A stretch of DNA of 64,000 bases from Setophaga petechia (lineage: Eukaryota > Chordata > Aves > Passeriformes > Parulidae): NCBI GenBank assembly GCA_024362935.1, contig JANCRA010000011.1, positions 4,898,001 to 4,962,000 of the forward strand, written 5' to 3'. The notes beneath the pieces were generated by a model. It was given only the letters and a program-made list of their open reading frames with translations. It made no database searches and had not been told where the DNA came from. Positions 1 through 13,019 of this stretch are shown piece by piece (the first letter of the stretch is position 1; each line of letters opens with the position of its first letter). A program made the position numbers and the translations under genes.

Positions 1-1687
1 TGTTGTGAAATACAACCCAATCCTGTAAAGCATAATAGAAGAACAGATAAATATAAAATAATAAACTTTGTGATGTTAAAATGCACAAATAACTAGTGGG
101 AATAATTTCTGCAACTATATTTTAAATCATGTTTGAGGCTATGGAGAAAATAAATGGTGGTTGCTTTAAATGTGGGATGCTGGCAGTAGTGTTCAGCAGT
201 GCCATGGCATGCTTTTTGGGCCATGATTTGGCATCTCAGTACCTTCCAGGGTTGCACTTCCCAGAAAGTGTGCCTTGGCAGCGACCAGGGACTCTTGTCT
301 TGCTGTAGCACAGCTGGTTATGCCTAACAGAAAAGTACAACTCTTGCAGATTACTCCATGGCCATATGTGCACAATCTGCACATGGTTTGTGGCTACCCA
401 GGATGATTCAGCCGAAGTTTGCCCTTGGCATGCTTCTCACCAGGGCCGGTTGGGAAAAGGCAGGGGTTGGCTGCTGTGCATCTTCAGTGCTTGAACAGTA
501 AATCTGACACTTCTTGAAAACGTCAGACCTCTCATGAGTGTGAGTGTTTATGCTGGAACTCTTGTGTTATAGAGGCAGTCAGATGGTTGGGCTTATCACC
601 ACTGTGGTGAGTAATGTCTTCAGCCCAGCTAAAATGGTTCGATCCCAGTGTTTTGAGCAATAAGCATGACTGTAACAGCCAGTTATTTCATAACCAGGGA
701 AAAAGATGTGAAATGAGTGTGTTTGTAGTATCTGCCACTTGAGAGGCAGCCCTGTGAGGGATGAATATAAAACCATAAGGTTTTGCATGTTAAAAGATAT
801 ATCAGGAATTTACTAGAGCAGTGTTCAGATTATGCTTGTTCAGTTACATGAATGGTGTGGAAGCGCCAGTGTACCAGAAGGAACATCTTTGTATGGATGA
901 TTATGCAGTTCCTTGTGCAATCCTAGTGTCACCTCCTTGTGAGCATGTGTGCAACATGGCTGTGCAAAATGAGAATCCCATTCAAGAACGTGACTGCTTG
1001 TTACTGAAATGCAATGAAGGTAATTTAAACTATCAATACCATGCCTGAGAGGTGTAAAATTCATACAGCCCCAGCTTTCAGCTTTTGTTCTCCATTTCCT
1101 ATTCATTCATAGATATCTAGAGCCCATGGCAGGAAAATAGGAGAGAGTGGGGTTGCTGTGTTTTAGGTATCTGCTTGTCTGCAAGTGATTTTCCTGAGTA
1201 ATTTCACCTGTGGATGCACACAGCCTAATCCTGCCTCTGACTCCTAAGTGTGGTGTAAATGTATTTTCAATAATGGAAACAGCTCACAATACTACATTCA
1301 TTCCCTGGTTTATTAAAGAAATAAATTATATAGGAATGTAATTGGTGGTACCAAATGCTGAATTACAGTGCAATCAGTTTAAATCCTTTCTTTTTTCTTT
1401 ATTTTCATTCAAACTAACAGGCATTCTGTAATGTTAATAACCCATGCAATGAAGAAAAAGGTATGCTTGGAATGTATCTAATAGTCTTCAGAATAGTGAT
1501 GATTAACTCCAGTGTCTCATTGTACTCTGGGAAGGCTTATGTCTTTGTGTGTAATCATGTAAATGTTGCTTGTTACAATTTTTCTGATGTTATAAGCAAT
1601 TGATTTTGTTAGTAATTTATTTAGGAATAATGTTGTGGTTATTGTTTTGTTTTTTTTGTTGTTTTTTTTTTTTCCTGATACTGACAG
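1..1687 (+). other. Upstream intron or 5' flank of TRIQK, no gene seen
   Basis: AT-rich unique-looking sequence. Open frames up to 105 codons on either strand have no domain, splice or start context. The last 40 bases form the long T-rich pyrimidine tract and acceptor of the start-codon exon, so this stretch is most simply the 3' part of an intron in the 5' UTR. No CpG-rich promoter is seen here. Confidence 0.6.
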
Positions 1688-1768
1688 TGATTTTTGGATT
1701 GAAGACAATGGGTAGAAAAGATGCCTCCACATCAAGGACTCCTGTTGACCAGTACAGGAAACAAATAG
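1688..1768 (+). CDS. TRIQK: TRIQK exon with start codon (5' UTR 1688-1707, coding 1708-1768)
   Basis: The ATG at 1708 opens 20 codons plus one base of a glycine codon, reading MGRKDASTSRTPVDQYRKQI and then G. The purine at -3 (A at 1705) and the G at +4 give a good Kozak context. The segment is basic and lacks a signal peptide, so the protein is expected to be membrane-anchored from its C-terminal half. The first QxxK motif (Q15-K18) lies here and the second (Q19-K22) spans the exon junction. The acceptor is the CAG at 1685-1687 after a T-rich tract from about 1649, and the donor is GTAAGA at 1769. Reading through the donor gives a 68-codon open frame that is only an intron artefact. Identification rests on near-identity to the TRIQK N-terminus as I know it, and on the continuation in the next exons. 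Confidence 0.95.
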
Positions 1769-3189
1769 GTAAGAGTTTGAAAGAAAAGTTTCTGTGCTTA
1801 AAATAAAAACAAAACTTTTTTTTTCCCCCAGCAAGGCCCACTAGTAACAAAACGTAGCATTCCTCTTTAAAAACTTCATTTTATAAATGCTGTTGAGTAA
1901 GTCATTCAGCTTTCTGAAGACAGTATTTTGAGTGACTTTAGATAAAGTATATGCTGTGTGTTTGGAAACACTAGTGAAATACTGCAGCAAAGTGGCTTCA
2001 CAATGTTTCTGACCTGTTGGAACTTTCCTGGTTCTCCTGTTTGTCTCTAATTTCATATATGGGCATTTCTAATGAGATACTTTCCTCGTTCATAACAATT
2101 TTTGATACACTGAATGTTACAGACCTTTGCATTGTACAACTGCATTTATTCTCACACTAATGGATATATATAAATGTTAATTTTTTCCTTAGGACTTTTT
2201 CTGTCCTTGACTAATACTTATTTAGGTAACACATATACAAAGTATGTACGTGCACACATGTACCTTCACATAGATACATTGCAAATGCAAATCCCTCTTT
2301 CTTTGCTTAAATGCAAAGGTGAATTATTTTGAAATCCATATATGAGGATTTTGTCTCTGTATGTTAAATAATACAAAAGAGTCACAGTATTTTGAAAGTT
2401 TATATATAAAATGAAATACTTTAATCTGTACACAGTTATTTAAGTAAATGACTTTGTTTTACAGTTGCTAAGCACACACATCTGTTTAAATATGCAGAAA
2501 ACAACAAGTGTCTGGGGGAAAAAAGGTTGTTTACAACGTACATTCTCAAGGTGAAAGAGCTAGGGTTATGGGGGGGCGTTCATAGTAAACTCATTTTCTT
2601 TAGATGTGACACATTGCTCTTAAGTTGGTGAAAGCAAGTGTTAAAAATCATTGTAGGGAAGAATCTCCTGCTGGCAGGCAAATAAACTACATAACTTAGG
2701 GGGTGTTTCTGTGATTGTAATACTCCTTAGAGGACTGAGAGCATGAATAGACTGTGCTTGGCCTTTTGCTCTGATAATGGTTGTTTCAGCTCCTACTCTG
2801 GTCATTCACTGATACCACTATAGTGTTTGCCAATGGAAATCAGTTCTCTGAACTTAATTAATGCAAGAGGGTGAGTTTGAAAATGTGTGGATATGATTTA
2901 AAACACAAGTTTTGCAGGTGTGTTTGAGTTTTATGTGTAACCATTTTGGGCTTTCTTTTGGCCTGGTAGCTCAGCTTGGTGGAGTGAGCTAGTCTCACTA
3001 TGCCATTAGGTATATTATAGGAGAAATAGGTGTATTATTGACAAATCTAATCCAATATTGCCGTAATGAATATAAAAGTGCTGTTGTTTTCTGGGTTTTA
3101 GTGGGTTTTTTTGTCATTACTGCTTGATTTTTTTGTTCTTATATAGTTTTGCATAACTGGTAATAATTCATCCATTAGTCACAGGATGG

Positions 3190-3600
3190 TTAAAGTTGTC
3201 AGGGACCAGTGGAGGTCATGTCATCCATCTGCTGTGCTTAAGCAGGGCCACCTAGAGCTGGTTGCCCAGATCAGTGTTCCGATGTTTTTAAAATATCTCC
3301 AAGTATAGGAATTCCACAACCTCTCTTCCTGTATTTGACTATCCTCAAAGTAGAAGGTTTCTTTCTTATGTGTTTCCGTGTGTGCCCATTGCTAGTCCTG
3401 TGACAGAACACCACTGAGAAGAGCCTGGCTCTGTCCTCTTTGCACCCTTCCTTCAAGTATTTCTATACACTGATGAAATCCTCTTTGAACCTACATTTTT
3501 CTCCTAGGTAAGTACTCTCAAATCTCTCAGTCGGTCCTCATAGGAGAGATGCTCTAGATTCTTCATTTTAACTCTTCCTGATTCTTCTTGGCCTGGTTTC
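3190..3600 (-). mobile_element. CR1 LINE 3' fragment (old, minus orientation)
   Basis: Read on the minus strand it follows the CR1 3' region: the frame over 3271-3456 decodes to a degraded reverse-transcriptase tail with the order ...GCKEDRARLFSVV...RTSNGH... On the plus strand, phrases such as GGTCCTCATAGGAGAGATGC near 3534 match the usual reverse-complement CR1 text. It is diverged and lacks the terminal octamer, so it is an old 5'-truncated insertion. Confidence 0.85.
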
Positions 3601-5358
3601 ATTCAAATACTTATTAGAAATTGCATAGATTTTTTTTTTAATGCAGTCATTCTTTAAGACTTAGATTTAACACTTAGGTGCTTTTGCAGGGAGGTTTTCG
3701 TGTTAAGCTGTTCAACAGATGATCCCTCAGAACACAGAGCACCCTAATGCTTCAGGCTCAGTTGTTTTGGAGATGGACATTTGGTCACCTTTTCTAAGGT
3801 AGATTATATCTAGAAACAGTAAGCAAAGTGAGGCTGCACAGGGTCTGTCTTTTAAAAAAAAATTAATTCATCAAATGCATTTAAAGCTCAAAATCCATGC
3901 TTGGAGTGATTACTGGCCTTCTTTTCCAGGCATTTGGTATCTATGGATTGTTGAAAACATTATGATAGATGCTGGCTGAACAGCTATTTCCTGCTGACTA
4001 ATGGTGTGATGTTATTTTTTAGCTTACAACTTAATGTTTTCTAGCCTTGCTGGATAGAAGGTAACCAGATTGAAACATTTTTCATACCTTTTTTTGGATG
4101 GAAAATGGCAGCCTTCAAGGAACAACATGTCACAAAGTCATATCAACTTCCAACACAATTTTCAGTTAGATGTTTAGTGGAGTAATTTGAAATAGAAGCA
4201 GATTTTTAATTCGATTTTGTTCCAAGCTTTCTGTTTTGTTCTGAGTTTCCATACGGCATGCCACATGTTTGCCCTGTGCCATGGTTCAAGTTCATGTTGA
4301 TTACTTCAGTTCAGCCGTTTGCCTTTTTCTCTTCTTCATGAGAACAGGATCGCTCATGTTTTGTTTGCCTCTGTGCCACTAGCAGTTGCTGTTTGCTTCA
4401 GTAGCATTTTCAGAGGATTCCCCCAGCACAGAGATTGATACCGTTCTTCCCTGTCAGCTGGCTTTCAGCCATCTCTCCTGACACCAGCCAGAATTTGTCT
4501 GTAGTGCCACTTAAACTGGTGCTCCAGTATCTGACAGTGGCGCTGCCTTCTGAGTGGGGAGCAGACAGTCTTCTAGTTATTTCAGACCAAAGTGGCAATG
4601 GCTTCGTGAAGCCTAGCCCCAAGTGGACAGGGGACAACCACAGCAACCTTTTCAAACTGCCTTTAGCTGTACCTGGAGCAGGGAGGATGGCACCAAGGGA
4701 GCTCTCCCTGTCCAAGTTTCCATGAGCAGCCAAGGCTGTAGAAGAAACCATGAGGAAAAGTAATTTTAACACTTCTTGCTCATCTCTCACTCACATACCC
4801 AAATATGTACCTGTAGTGCAGAAGCAAACAGGGAAGCTCTTCTGCAGAGCGTTTCCTTCTCCCTGCTGCTGTTTGTGCTGCTGTGCTTAATTTGCTGGAA
4901 TCTGAGGAAAGGTGTGAGGCAGTATACATCCTTCTGCATTTATGCAGCTTAGCTCCACAAATGCTGTGAAAATAGCAACAGGTTTTGTACCATATTTGCT
5001 TTGTTTACTGTTATGTGTGCTTTAAGTTCCCAGAACAATTCCACATGTATATTTTCCATCCTTCTTCATCTGGTGTGTCACTTGCTCGGCATGGAAGCTG
5101 CAGGATTTGTGGGTAGTGTTCATGACTTGTGTGATTGCGGGATCCTAAGCAGGCATACTGAGAGGATTATAGCATAACTAAAACCTGGTCTACAAATCAG
5201 GAATAGACATACTTTTGGCTCCCATTACTATTGTGTTGCTGTAGCATAATTTTTCATGAGGAGAGGTTGTTTGCCAATCATTCAACCTTCAATTTGTAGA
5301 CTCAAAGGTCTGCCTATTGTCTGTTCTATATCTCCTGACTTGCCAGCTTGATCTTTTA

Positions 5359-5400
5359 GGAGCTGGAGCTTATACAGGTGGAGCTGGAGCTTATACAGGC
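5359..5400. repeat. Tandem duplication, 21 bp x 2
   Basis: Units at 5359-5379 and 5380-5400 are identical except for the last base. They include GGAGCTGGAGCTTATACAGG. The unit length is a multiple of three, but the frame over it is not otherwise gene-like. Confidence 0.9.
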
Positions 5401-8400
5401 ATAGCCCGGGGGTTCTTTGGAGCAAATAAGGCTCCTCACATCCCCTGGGAAGGAGTAAAAGTTATGAATGAAAATATGTTCTCTTTTTGCTTTGGAAAGC
5501 ACAAAGCTACTCACTTTGGTAGAGTGAGAGCAGTGACTTGGTGATGGAGGTGGTGTTCATTGGCATCACACATGGGGAGCCATGGGGCAGGGAAGGGGAC
5601 TGGATAGGAGTCCTGAGTCCTCCTGTGGCAGTGCAGGAGGAGAGAGAGCAGTGCCCACCTGAACTAACAGATAAAACTTTGTGGGTAAAGCTGGGCATTT
5701 GTAGTTATGTAGGCACACAGTTTGTGGTATTTGGGAGTGGGGCTGCAGCCAGCCTCATCCCCAGTGGGCTGCAGCTGGGAAAAGCAGGTGAACAGAATTG
5801 AAAGCAGTGAGCTATGGGGTGCTGAGCTGCACTGACCAGTCACCAAAGGGAACAGAAGACACACAGGTACAATGCATGAACATGAGGGGTATAAAAGGTT
5901 TGGCTAAAGAACAAGAAGGGCAGACACTTGAAGCCATCTGAAGTGATACCATGTTACTTTGTATGGGCAGATGCTAAAAGCCTTCTGGCATTGCATTGTG
6001 ATGCTCTGTGTATTGTGAACGTCTCAGCTGTGATGTATGCTGTGACATATGTCCGTGGTGTGGAGAACATTGACTTGTCCAGAAGAGAGGTGCCTCATCC
6101 TAGGGCTGAGGCTGTGATGTTACTGTAGCTCTGAGATGGAGAAGAGCTTGGGGACTAGTGGTGGGCCGAACATCTCTGGGGTTCCCACCTCCAGCTACCA
6201 GCTGAAGCACAGACCTGTTGTCTTCTTGTCTCCAGAGAGAAGCCCTTTTTGTGCCAGATTGTCATTTCTACCTACCCTACTGCTAAAGAGTTGTCTTTAC
6301 TCTTACCACCTCAACTTTTCTGTTTTCTTTTACTGTTTACCTTCTCTGTGTTTTTATGAACGTAGTGTGCCTCTATCTTCCTTGTCCTGAGTAGCGCCAT
6401 TGCATACTCAAAAAAACCTGGCCACTATCAGCCTTCCTTTTCAGCTTTAAAAGAGGGAAAATGTTATATTTTGATACTTTTATTTGAAATATGTTGCGTA
6501 CTTTGACATGAAATGTGGTTGTTTTGGATCAGGAAGTGCTTATCAGAATGAAAATTTTAGATAGCATTTCTGAAATAATAGCAACAGCAAAAAATGTTTG
6601 GACGTTTTTGAATTTGTACTGAAAACTTCAAAATTCCCCATTTCTCACAAAACAGCAATTCCCCTATCTTTTGTCTGTTAAGAAAAGGCATGGAACCAGA
6701 AGGCAACATTTACATCATTGAGATTGCTCTCCTCTGCCATAAGCAAAGATGTAGCAGGAGAGATGGAATAAAACTTCTCCAGTCTATTTTTTTAACTAGT
6801 CATAGTTTTTTTCCCTTTTTTTAATGCCAGTCGCCTACTTACTGTGGGAAAGGAAAGGAGGGGAAACAAATATTGGCTGCTCATAAAGTCTTCTCCTACT
6901 GTTTATATTGGAAAAAAAAGAAAACCAAAAATAGCAGTTCTGGTGTATCTTTTTTTTTTGCATATGGAACATTACATTTGCTGTCTCAAATTTTTCTAAT
7001 AAAAATCTATTACTAAGCACATAATAAAGAAAAGTAGGAAAAAAACCCATTTCTTTTGCTATTATGTGTGACTCTTGGCAAGTTTTGGAATTTGAGTTTT
7101 GTACTTCACAGCAATAGGCCACTGATACCATGTGTAGTTCCTCTTTTTTGGGAGGAGGTTTTATGAAGAATGAATTTGATGTCACAAAAAAATGAACTAC
7201 ATCCTTTGGTCAGTTAGTGCTGTTTTGATTTTAATTTTATGCCAGTGGAATCACTTTCTGGAAATTGAAGCAGGAGCAGCTGAGGAAAACACTGCCGTGA
7301 AGCAAAGCCTAGTCTGGCTATACTAATTTAATCCACATTTTGTGATGATTGGGATGTTTTTAAATATGTTCTGTGAAGACTGATGATGAATTTTAAGCAC
7401 ATGCAGCTTGTGATCACATATTTTGTAAGTCCAAAGCTGCAGAGCTGTGTTTTATTGCCTTGGCTGAGAGCATAGAAGGTGATGGTTGATCTCGATATGT
7501 ACTTACATATGTGAGGATATTATTTAGTTTTCATTTGTTGGGCAGACATAGACTCAGTCTGAGCAGGAGTGGGAGGGGTGGCTGCAGATCCAGAGGACTG
7601 TGGAAATGTGTTCACACACCTTGAAGAGAAGCTAAGGAGAAGGGTCGTGTATCTAAACCCTTGGCTCCCATCCCTTCTCCACAGCAAAGTTTCTTTGAGC
7701 TTGTTTGATTATGCTACTTTTACTATATGTTCATACTACACTTGTTTAGTACTCTTATACAGATGGAGGCTCATAGACTGCTCTTATTTTGATCTCATCA
7801 ACAATATCACTGTTTCACTCAATGGAGTTGCTACAAAATGGTATAGGTGTAAATGAGAGTGAAATTTGTCATGTTTCCAGTTGCTGAACTGGCTTTCAGC
7901 ATGGTGTTACTTCAAGCATTTGCAATTCCTGTAAGGTGTGCGGTGTCTACAGGGCTGTTGCAATGTTATATATTTGTGTTTGTACTTACTCTCACCTTCA
8001 TTCATTTCTTCAATGAATTCGTTTCTGTAGTCAAAGTCAACCGAGAAAAAACTTTTATAATCCTTTACAAAATACATAACATTTTCACTATAGACACATG
8101 TAAGCATGTATATATTACATTCAGAGCAGAGCAGTTTAACATTTTTAGAAATTCTTTCACTAGGCTTTGAAAATCTTAGCTTATGTGTGAAAGCTGGACT
8201 TCAAAGTACTCTCATCTCAGTGTGAATATGTAAATCTAATTTTAGGCACCCATTTCTAGAAAATCTTAGACATCATTTTTCGGTGTGTACAGTGTTCACA
8301 TATACACATTCTCTGTGTGTTGTGCATGTGCTTACATTTGTGTGTGTGCAATAGCTTATATATAATGCTATTGCATTAATATAAATGCAAGGAGAGTTGG

Positions 8401-11400
8401 GCAGTGAACTACAAATTGGATTTCCTCTCATTTCATCATAACAAAGCAGTGGAACAGGCATGAGAATGAAATGCTCAGCACAGATGCATCTCTCAGGATG
8501 TGCTTGATAGATATTTAAGGTGAACATAATTCATAGTTGTAACTGCATTTCTTTAGCTACAATGCTATGAAAGTAGCTCTGGGTTTTTTGGACGCAGTTA
8601 AGTTTTGTCCAGCCATTGTCCTACCATGGAAAGTGGTGGTCTCTGCTGCTCCTCCCTGTCTGGGCTAACAGGAATGAAGGCAGCAGACTCTGACAAGCAT
8701 TGCAGGGGCAGTGGTCTAAGAAGAAAGACGTAAGAGTCACCTTGGATCAAGTCAAGAGGTTTAACTGAAGGGATTTTTGTATTTCATGCTTCAGGATGTG
8801 ACCACGTGCATTACATAGTTCATCAGGTATCCTATTTATGGCCTTGAAAGAATGTGTTAGATGTCCATGTTCAGGAAAAGCATGACCACAGAATAGTCAT
8901 CTGGCTTTTGTAATGAATTGAATGTAATGAATCACATTAGCGATTGCTATCATGCCGTCCGTTAATTGCGTGTTGTCATGGATTTCTGTAACTGGATTGT
9001 ATTAAAAATATTTTTCTTTTCAGTGGAAGCTTTTGCTTGTATTGTGCCTTATTTTGGAAGAAAATTAGGAACGGGCTACATTATGCTTTTCAAGGTCTTG
9101 AACTATTTATGGGATTGTCTGCTCAGCTCTACATATTGCTTGCAGGCTTAAAGTGTTGGATAAGAAAAGAACTTACAGGGCAGAAAGAGAATGGTCTTAG
9201 GAAGCTCAGACTACTAGAATGAAAATAAGAAAAGGCATTTGCTTGATTTGAATTACAGTTACAGAAATCTCAAACATCACGTGACTAGCTTTTATTTGAT
9301 GGTTAAGGCTGATTAAAATAAACACTATTGAAAGTATTCACACATTCAAAGTTATTTTCAGATATTTCATTTGTGTAGTATGTTGAATCAATACAGAAAA
9401 GCACCGTGAAGTGAACGAAGAGCTCTACAATAAGTGGAATGTAGGAAAACGAATAATTTCCCCTGATTGAGCACTCTGGTTTTACTTAATAAATTTGCAG
9501 ATAATATAAGGCAAGTCACTAATCTGTTGCTTAGTTTTTGAAATACTTTACTTGAAATCTGGTCCTTGTCATTATCTCAGTTACATAGATACCCTATTCA
9601 CTATGGGACCAGCTGAGGGAGTTTTGCTCAGCTAAGCTACTGATATTGTTCTAGAATAACTCATAGAGTAAGCAATAGTATTTTCAAGAATTTTGACCAC
9701 CTGTTAAATAGCAAAGTGGAAAAGCCTGGCTTTTTGTTCATTTATTTTCTGTGAATATCTTATCATTATCAGCATATTTGCATCGGTGATGTAAGATTTG
9801 TTCCAAAACTGATATCCTCAGTTGCAATATTTGGTTTTACATAACCTAAGTAACAATAATTTTAGAATACATAGGGAGGTTTTTTGTTAGAAATAATTTC
9901 TTGTGATATTTTAACCAAATACCTGTGGGCCATTCATAAGCATTGGTGTTTGGATGATACAGGGTGTGATAGGTAAGAGGATGTGACACAGATTGTCAGT
10001 AAATCACTTGCTCAGGTTCAGCCTAGGTGATAGTCATGGGAAGATGGTAACTGCCTGGCAGATGTTGGGTGGCATTTATGATGTGATGTTTGTGCATTCA
10101 GTTCCTAGTGGAGAAGTGTTGAAAAACATCATTATTTGTTGGCAGTCAAAACAGAGAGGAGCTGGATAATGAACTAGCATATGGAGTGAAACAGTGTCTC
10201 AGCATTAGACATAGTCCCCTCAGCTCATGGTTACAGCATACTGGTAAGAGGCCCAGATTTAGTGAAGCTGTTTTGAGTAAGTCTGAGCTCACACTGTGCA
10301 TTAAACCCTTCAGCTTTGGGCCTCTTGAGCACAGTCCTTGACTTGAATTGTCTCTTATCAGCAATTAGTAACCTAGCCATGATGCTGTGTACTGTGGCAA
10401 TGCATCTCCTGCTTGCACCTTACCAGTTCACATTACAGGCAGAGCGAGTCTGAGCTGTCAGTTTAGACCTGGCCTGAGGGACCTGCAGTCACTGTGAACT
10501 GAAGAGCAGGGAGAAGTTTTAAGTTAAAGTAGAATGTAAGCGGGGCCTTTTGCAGGCACTGAGTGGAGATGTGTAAGAATAATCTCTTCAGGCTTCTGTT
10601 CTAACAGGTGAATGGTGAGAGTTTGGGCTGATGATTCATTTCTGCACTTGCAGGTTAAGCAAGAATTGTATTGCTTTCTGGCACAGAGGTCAAATAACCT
10701 TGATGGTACTGTTAAACTCTTTTATCCCTAAAACAGAGTGGCTGCTTGCACTCTGCTTATAGAAGATTGCTCCAGGCAATTTTCAGTTCCTTCTTAAACC
10801 ATGTGAAGGAATTACTTGGAAGAGAGTGACAGTGGGGACATGTGTCAGAGACTGTTGTAACAATTGGAGTGAGCATACGCTTTAATTCCAGTTCCTGTTC
10901 ACGTTGTCTAAATATATTGGAGCACCTGCAACCTGATATTCAGAGGGTACAGTTCAACATTACAAAGTGACCTTTAACAACGCCTACCTCTCTCTCCTTG
11001 TTCCTGCCACCATGTCACAGTGTATAGTCTACCAACCTCTGGGATGGCAGAGCTGATTGTATGCCATTTTGATCCAGCTTTAAGTAAAACATGTGCTGAG
11101 CAGTTTGTGAGGTTGAGTGAATTCCCTGATGTGCTTCATCATCTGGCTGCTTGCACCAACTAATACACATCAAAGCCAGGACAACACACTGCAGGAACTG
11201 GTGTGGCAAAACTCAGGCCAGCAAGTGCCATAAGCCAGAATTGCTGTTGAACACTATGCAAAGCCAAGCCACATGTCAGCTGAGTTTAGGAAGAGTTGTT
11301 ATTCCATATAACATGAAGATTGAACAGATTAGGAAGTGTAAGAAGGATTCATGCCCTGTGTTAATTTCCCTCAGTTTCTCAGAATCTGTTTTGAACTCAA

Positions 11401-12976
11401 TCCAGTGGCCTCTGTAGGTCAGATCAGGCCTACTGGCTGTGTTACTTTATAAATAATAACTACAATTGTTTAAATCCATGTATTTTTAGAGGTATTTTAC
11501 ACAATCTTCAGTGAGCAAGGATGTTACCTTTCCTACATGTGGAAGGCATAACAAAACCTAAATGCAGTCCTGTTTTTGGCACAGCCTTTTCCATAACATT
11601 CAGGTGTAGTGCAGTGGTGTTTTGCCTACTGAGCAGTGGAAAGAAGTGGAGGGAAATGGCAACCCCCAACTAGTGGGGTTGTCTCTGAAGAAATACTTTT
11701 ACAGAAAAGATCGGCTGCTGTCCTCTCTGTCTTTTCTGGAATAGATGAGGACTGTGCAAACTAGAATGCACAGGGAGAAACATTGAATAAATTGCAAATC
11801 AAACAGAACTGAAGGTACAATCCTTAACATACTTCATAGTGTGAAGTGTCTCAGAAAATCCACCTGTTAAGTACAATACCAGATGGAAAAGATTGGTAGA
11901 GTTACAAGAAAGACTCATGTCTGTGATACAGGAGGCTCTGTGTGTCTTGATAGGCAGCTTGGAAAACCACAGACCTTGTAGCATATATATTCCATGAGGA
12001 GCTTCTATCCAAATGATTTTATGGAAGAAAAAAATATAACTCATGTTTGTGTAGAGAAAATTATCAAATTCTAATCATCGTGAAAGGACAAAGAGGGAAA
12101 TGCTTCCATGTATTCCTCGGAGAGGGGGAATAAAACATTTTGGCTCTTACAAAAGCAGAAAAAATGTATCCCACAGAGGGTTGTCTTCGTCATCTTATTT
12201 CTGTCACAGATGAAAAAAGAGAAATTAAAAGTATAGTTTAGTGTTAATTTTTTTTTTTAATTTATTCATCTACCTTTCAGGTAATTTTTAGTCTGTGGAG
12301 AAACACTTCCTACAGTCAAGAGACCATGAGTAGGAAGGTTGGGTTTTCTCATGGTGGAAATTTGGGACAGGTATCACACTACTGAATTTAGCAGTTATTT
12401 CAGATGCTTATCCTTGTAGCTGAGAGCAAAATCCAATCCATAAATGTGAAGATAAAATGAATAACATTTTGGTGCTGGAAAAGCTAATTGTTTTTCTTCA
12501 CCATTTGTTGTTTATGGCCAAAGTGGTATCAACTGTGGACGTTGATGACCAACAAGTTCACAACCAATGATATCAATTCATTGCCTGGAAATCTTAGTGG
12601 AAAGGTTCCCTTGCTCCTAGTGATTACTCATGGTCATGAAAAAGTGTACTTCATCCTTGTATGTATTTAAAGTAATGATAAAAGATATTAAAGCCATTAA
12701 ATAGGGTACTGGGGACAGTGAGTTTGAAGTATTGAGTACTGTTTTGCTCATCTGTGTTTAAGAAAGATGAATTGGAAGTGAAGAAATGCTGAAAGAACTA
12801 CTAGGGAAGACCAAGAAGAGCCTTGTTTAGCACAGCTGAACACGAATTAAGACAAATATGGTTCCTTTTGGAACTTCCCAAGTAAACACATGGGAAAGAC
12901 ACAGTCCATATATATCCAGTCCATAACTGTATAAATTGTTCATAAAGAAACATACAGGAAACAGAAGGCAGTTTCT

Positions 12977-13019
12977 TACCAATAGGAGATTGAGCTTCTT
13001 GGGTAATGTCCTATTGGTA
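12977..13019. repeat. Perfect 11-bp inverted repeat, 21-base loop
   Basis: The left arm TACCAATAGGA (12977-12987) pairs with TCCTATTGGTA (13009-13019). Each arm carries a CCAAT-type core (CCAAT on one strand, ATTGG on the other). Outside the arms, TTTCTT and AAAGAAA extend the pairing imperfectly. It lies in TRIQK intron 1. Confidence 0.85.

Noticed and set aside
4410..4790. 126-codon minus-strand frame in intron 1
   Set aside because: No domain, no splice or start context, and a 96-codon frame is open on the other strand over the same bases.
7561..7640. Possible CR1 3' end (GAGCAGGAGTGG... CAGAGGACTG)
   Set aside because: The similarity is limited to about 30 bases and no further CR1 order is visible.
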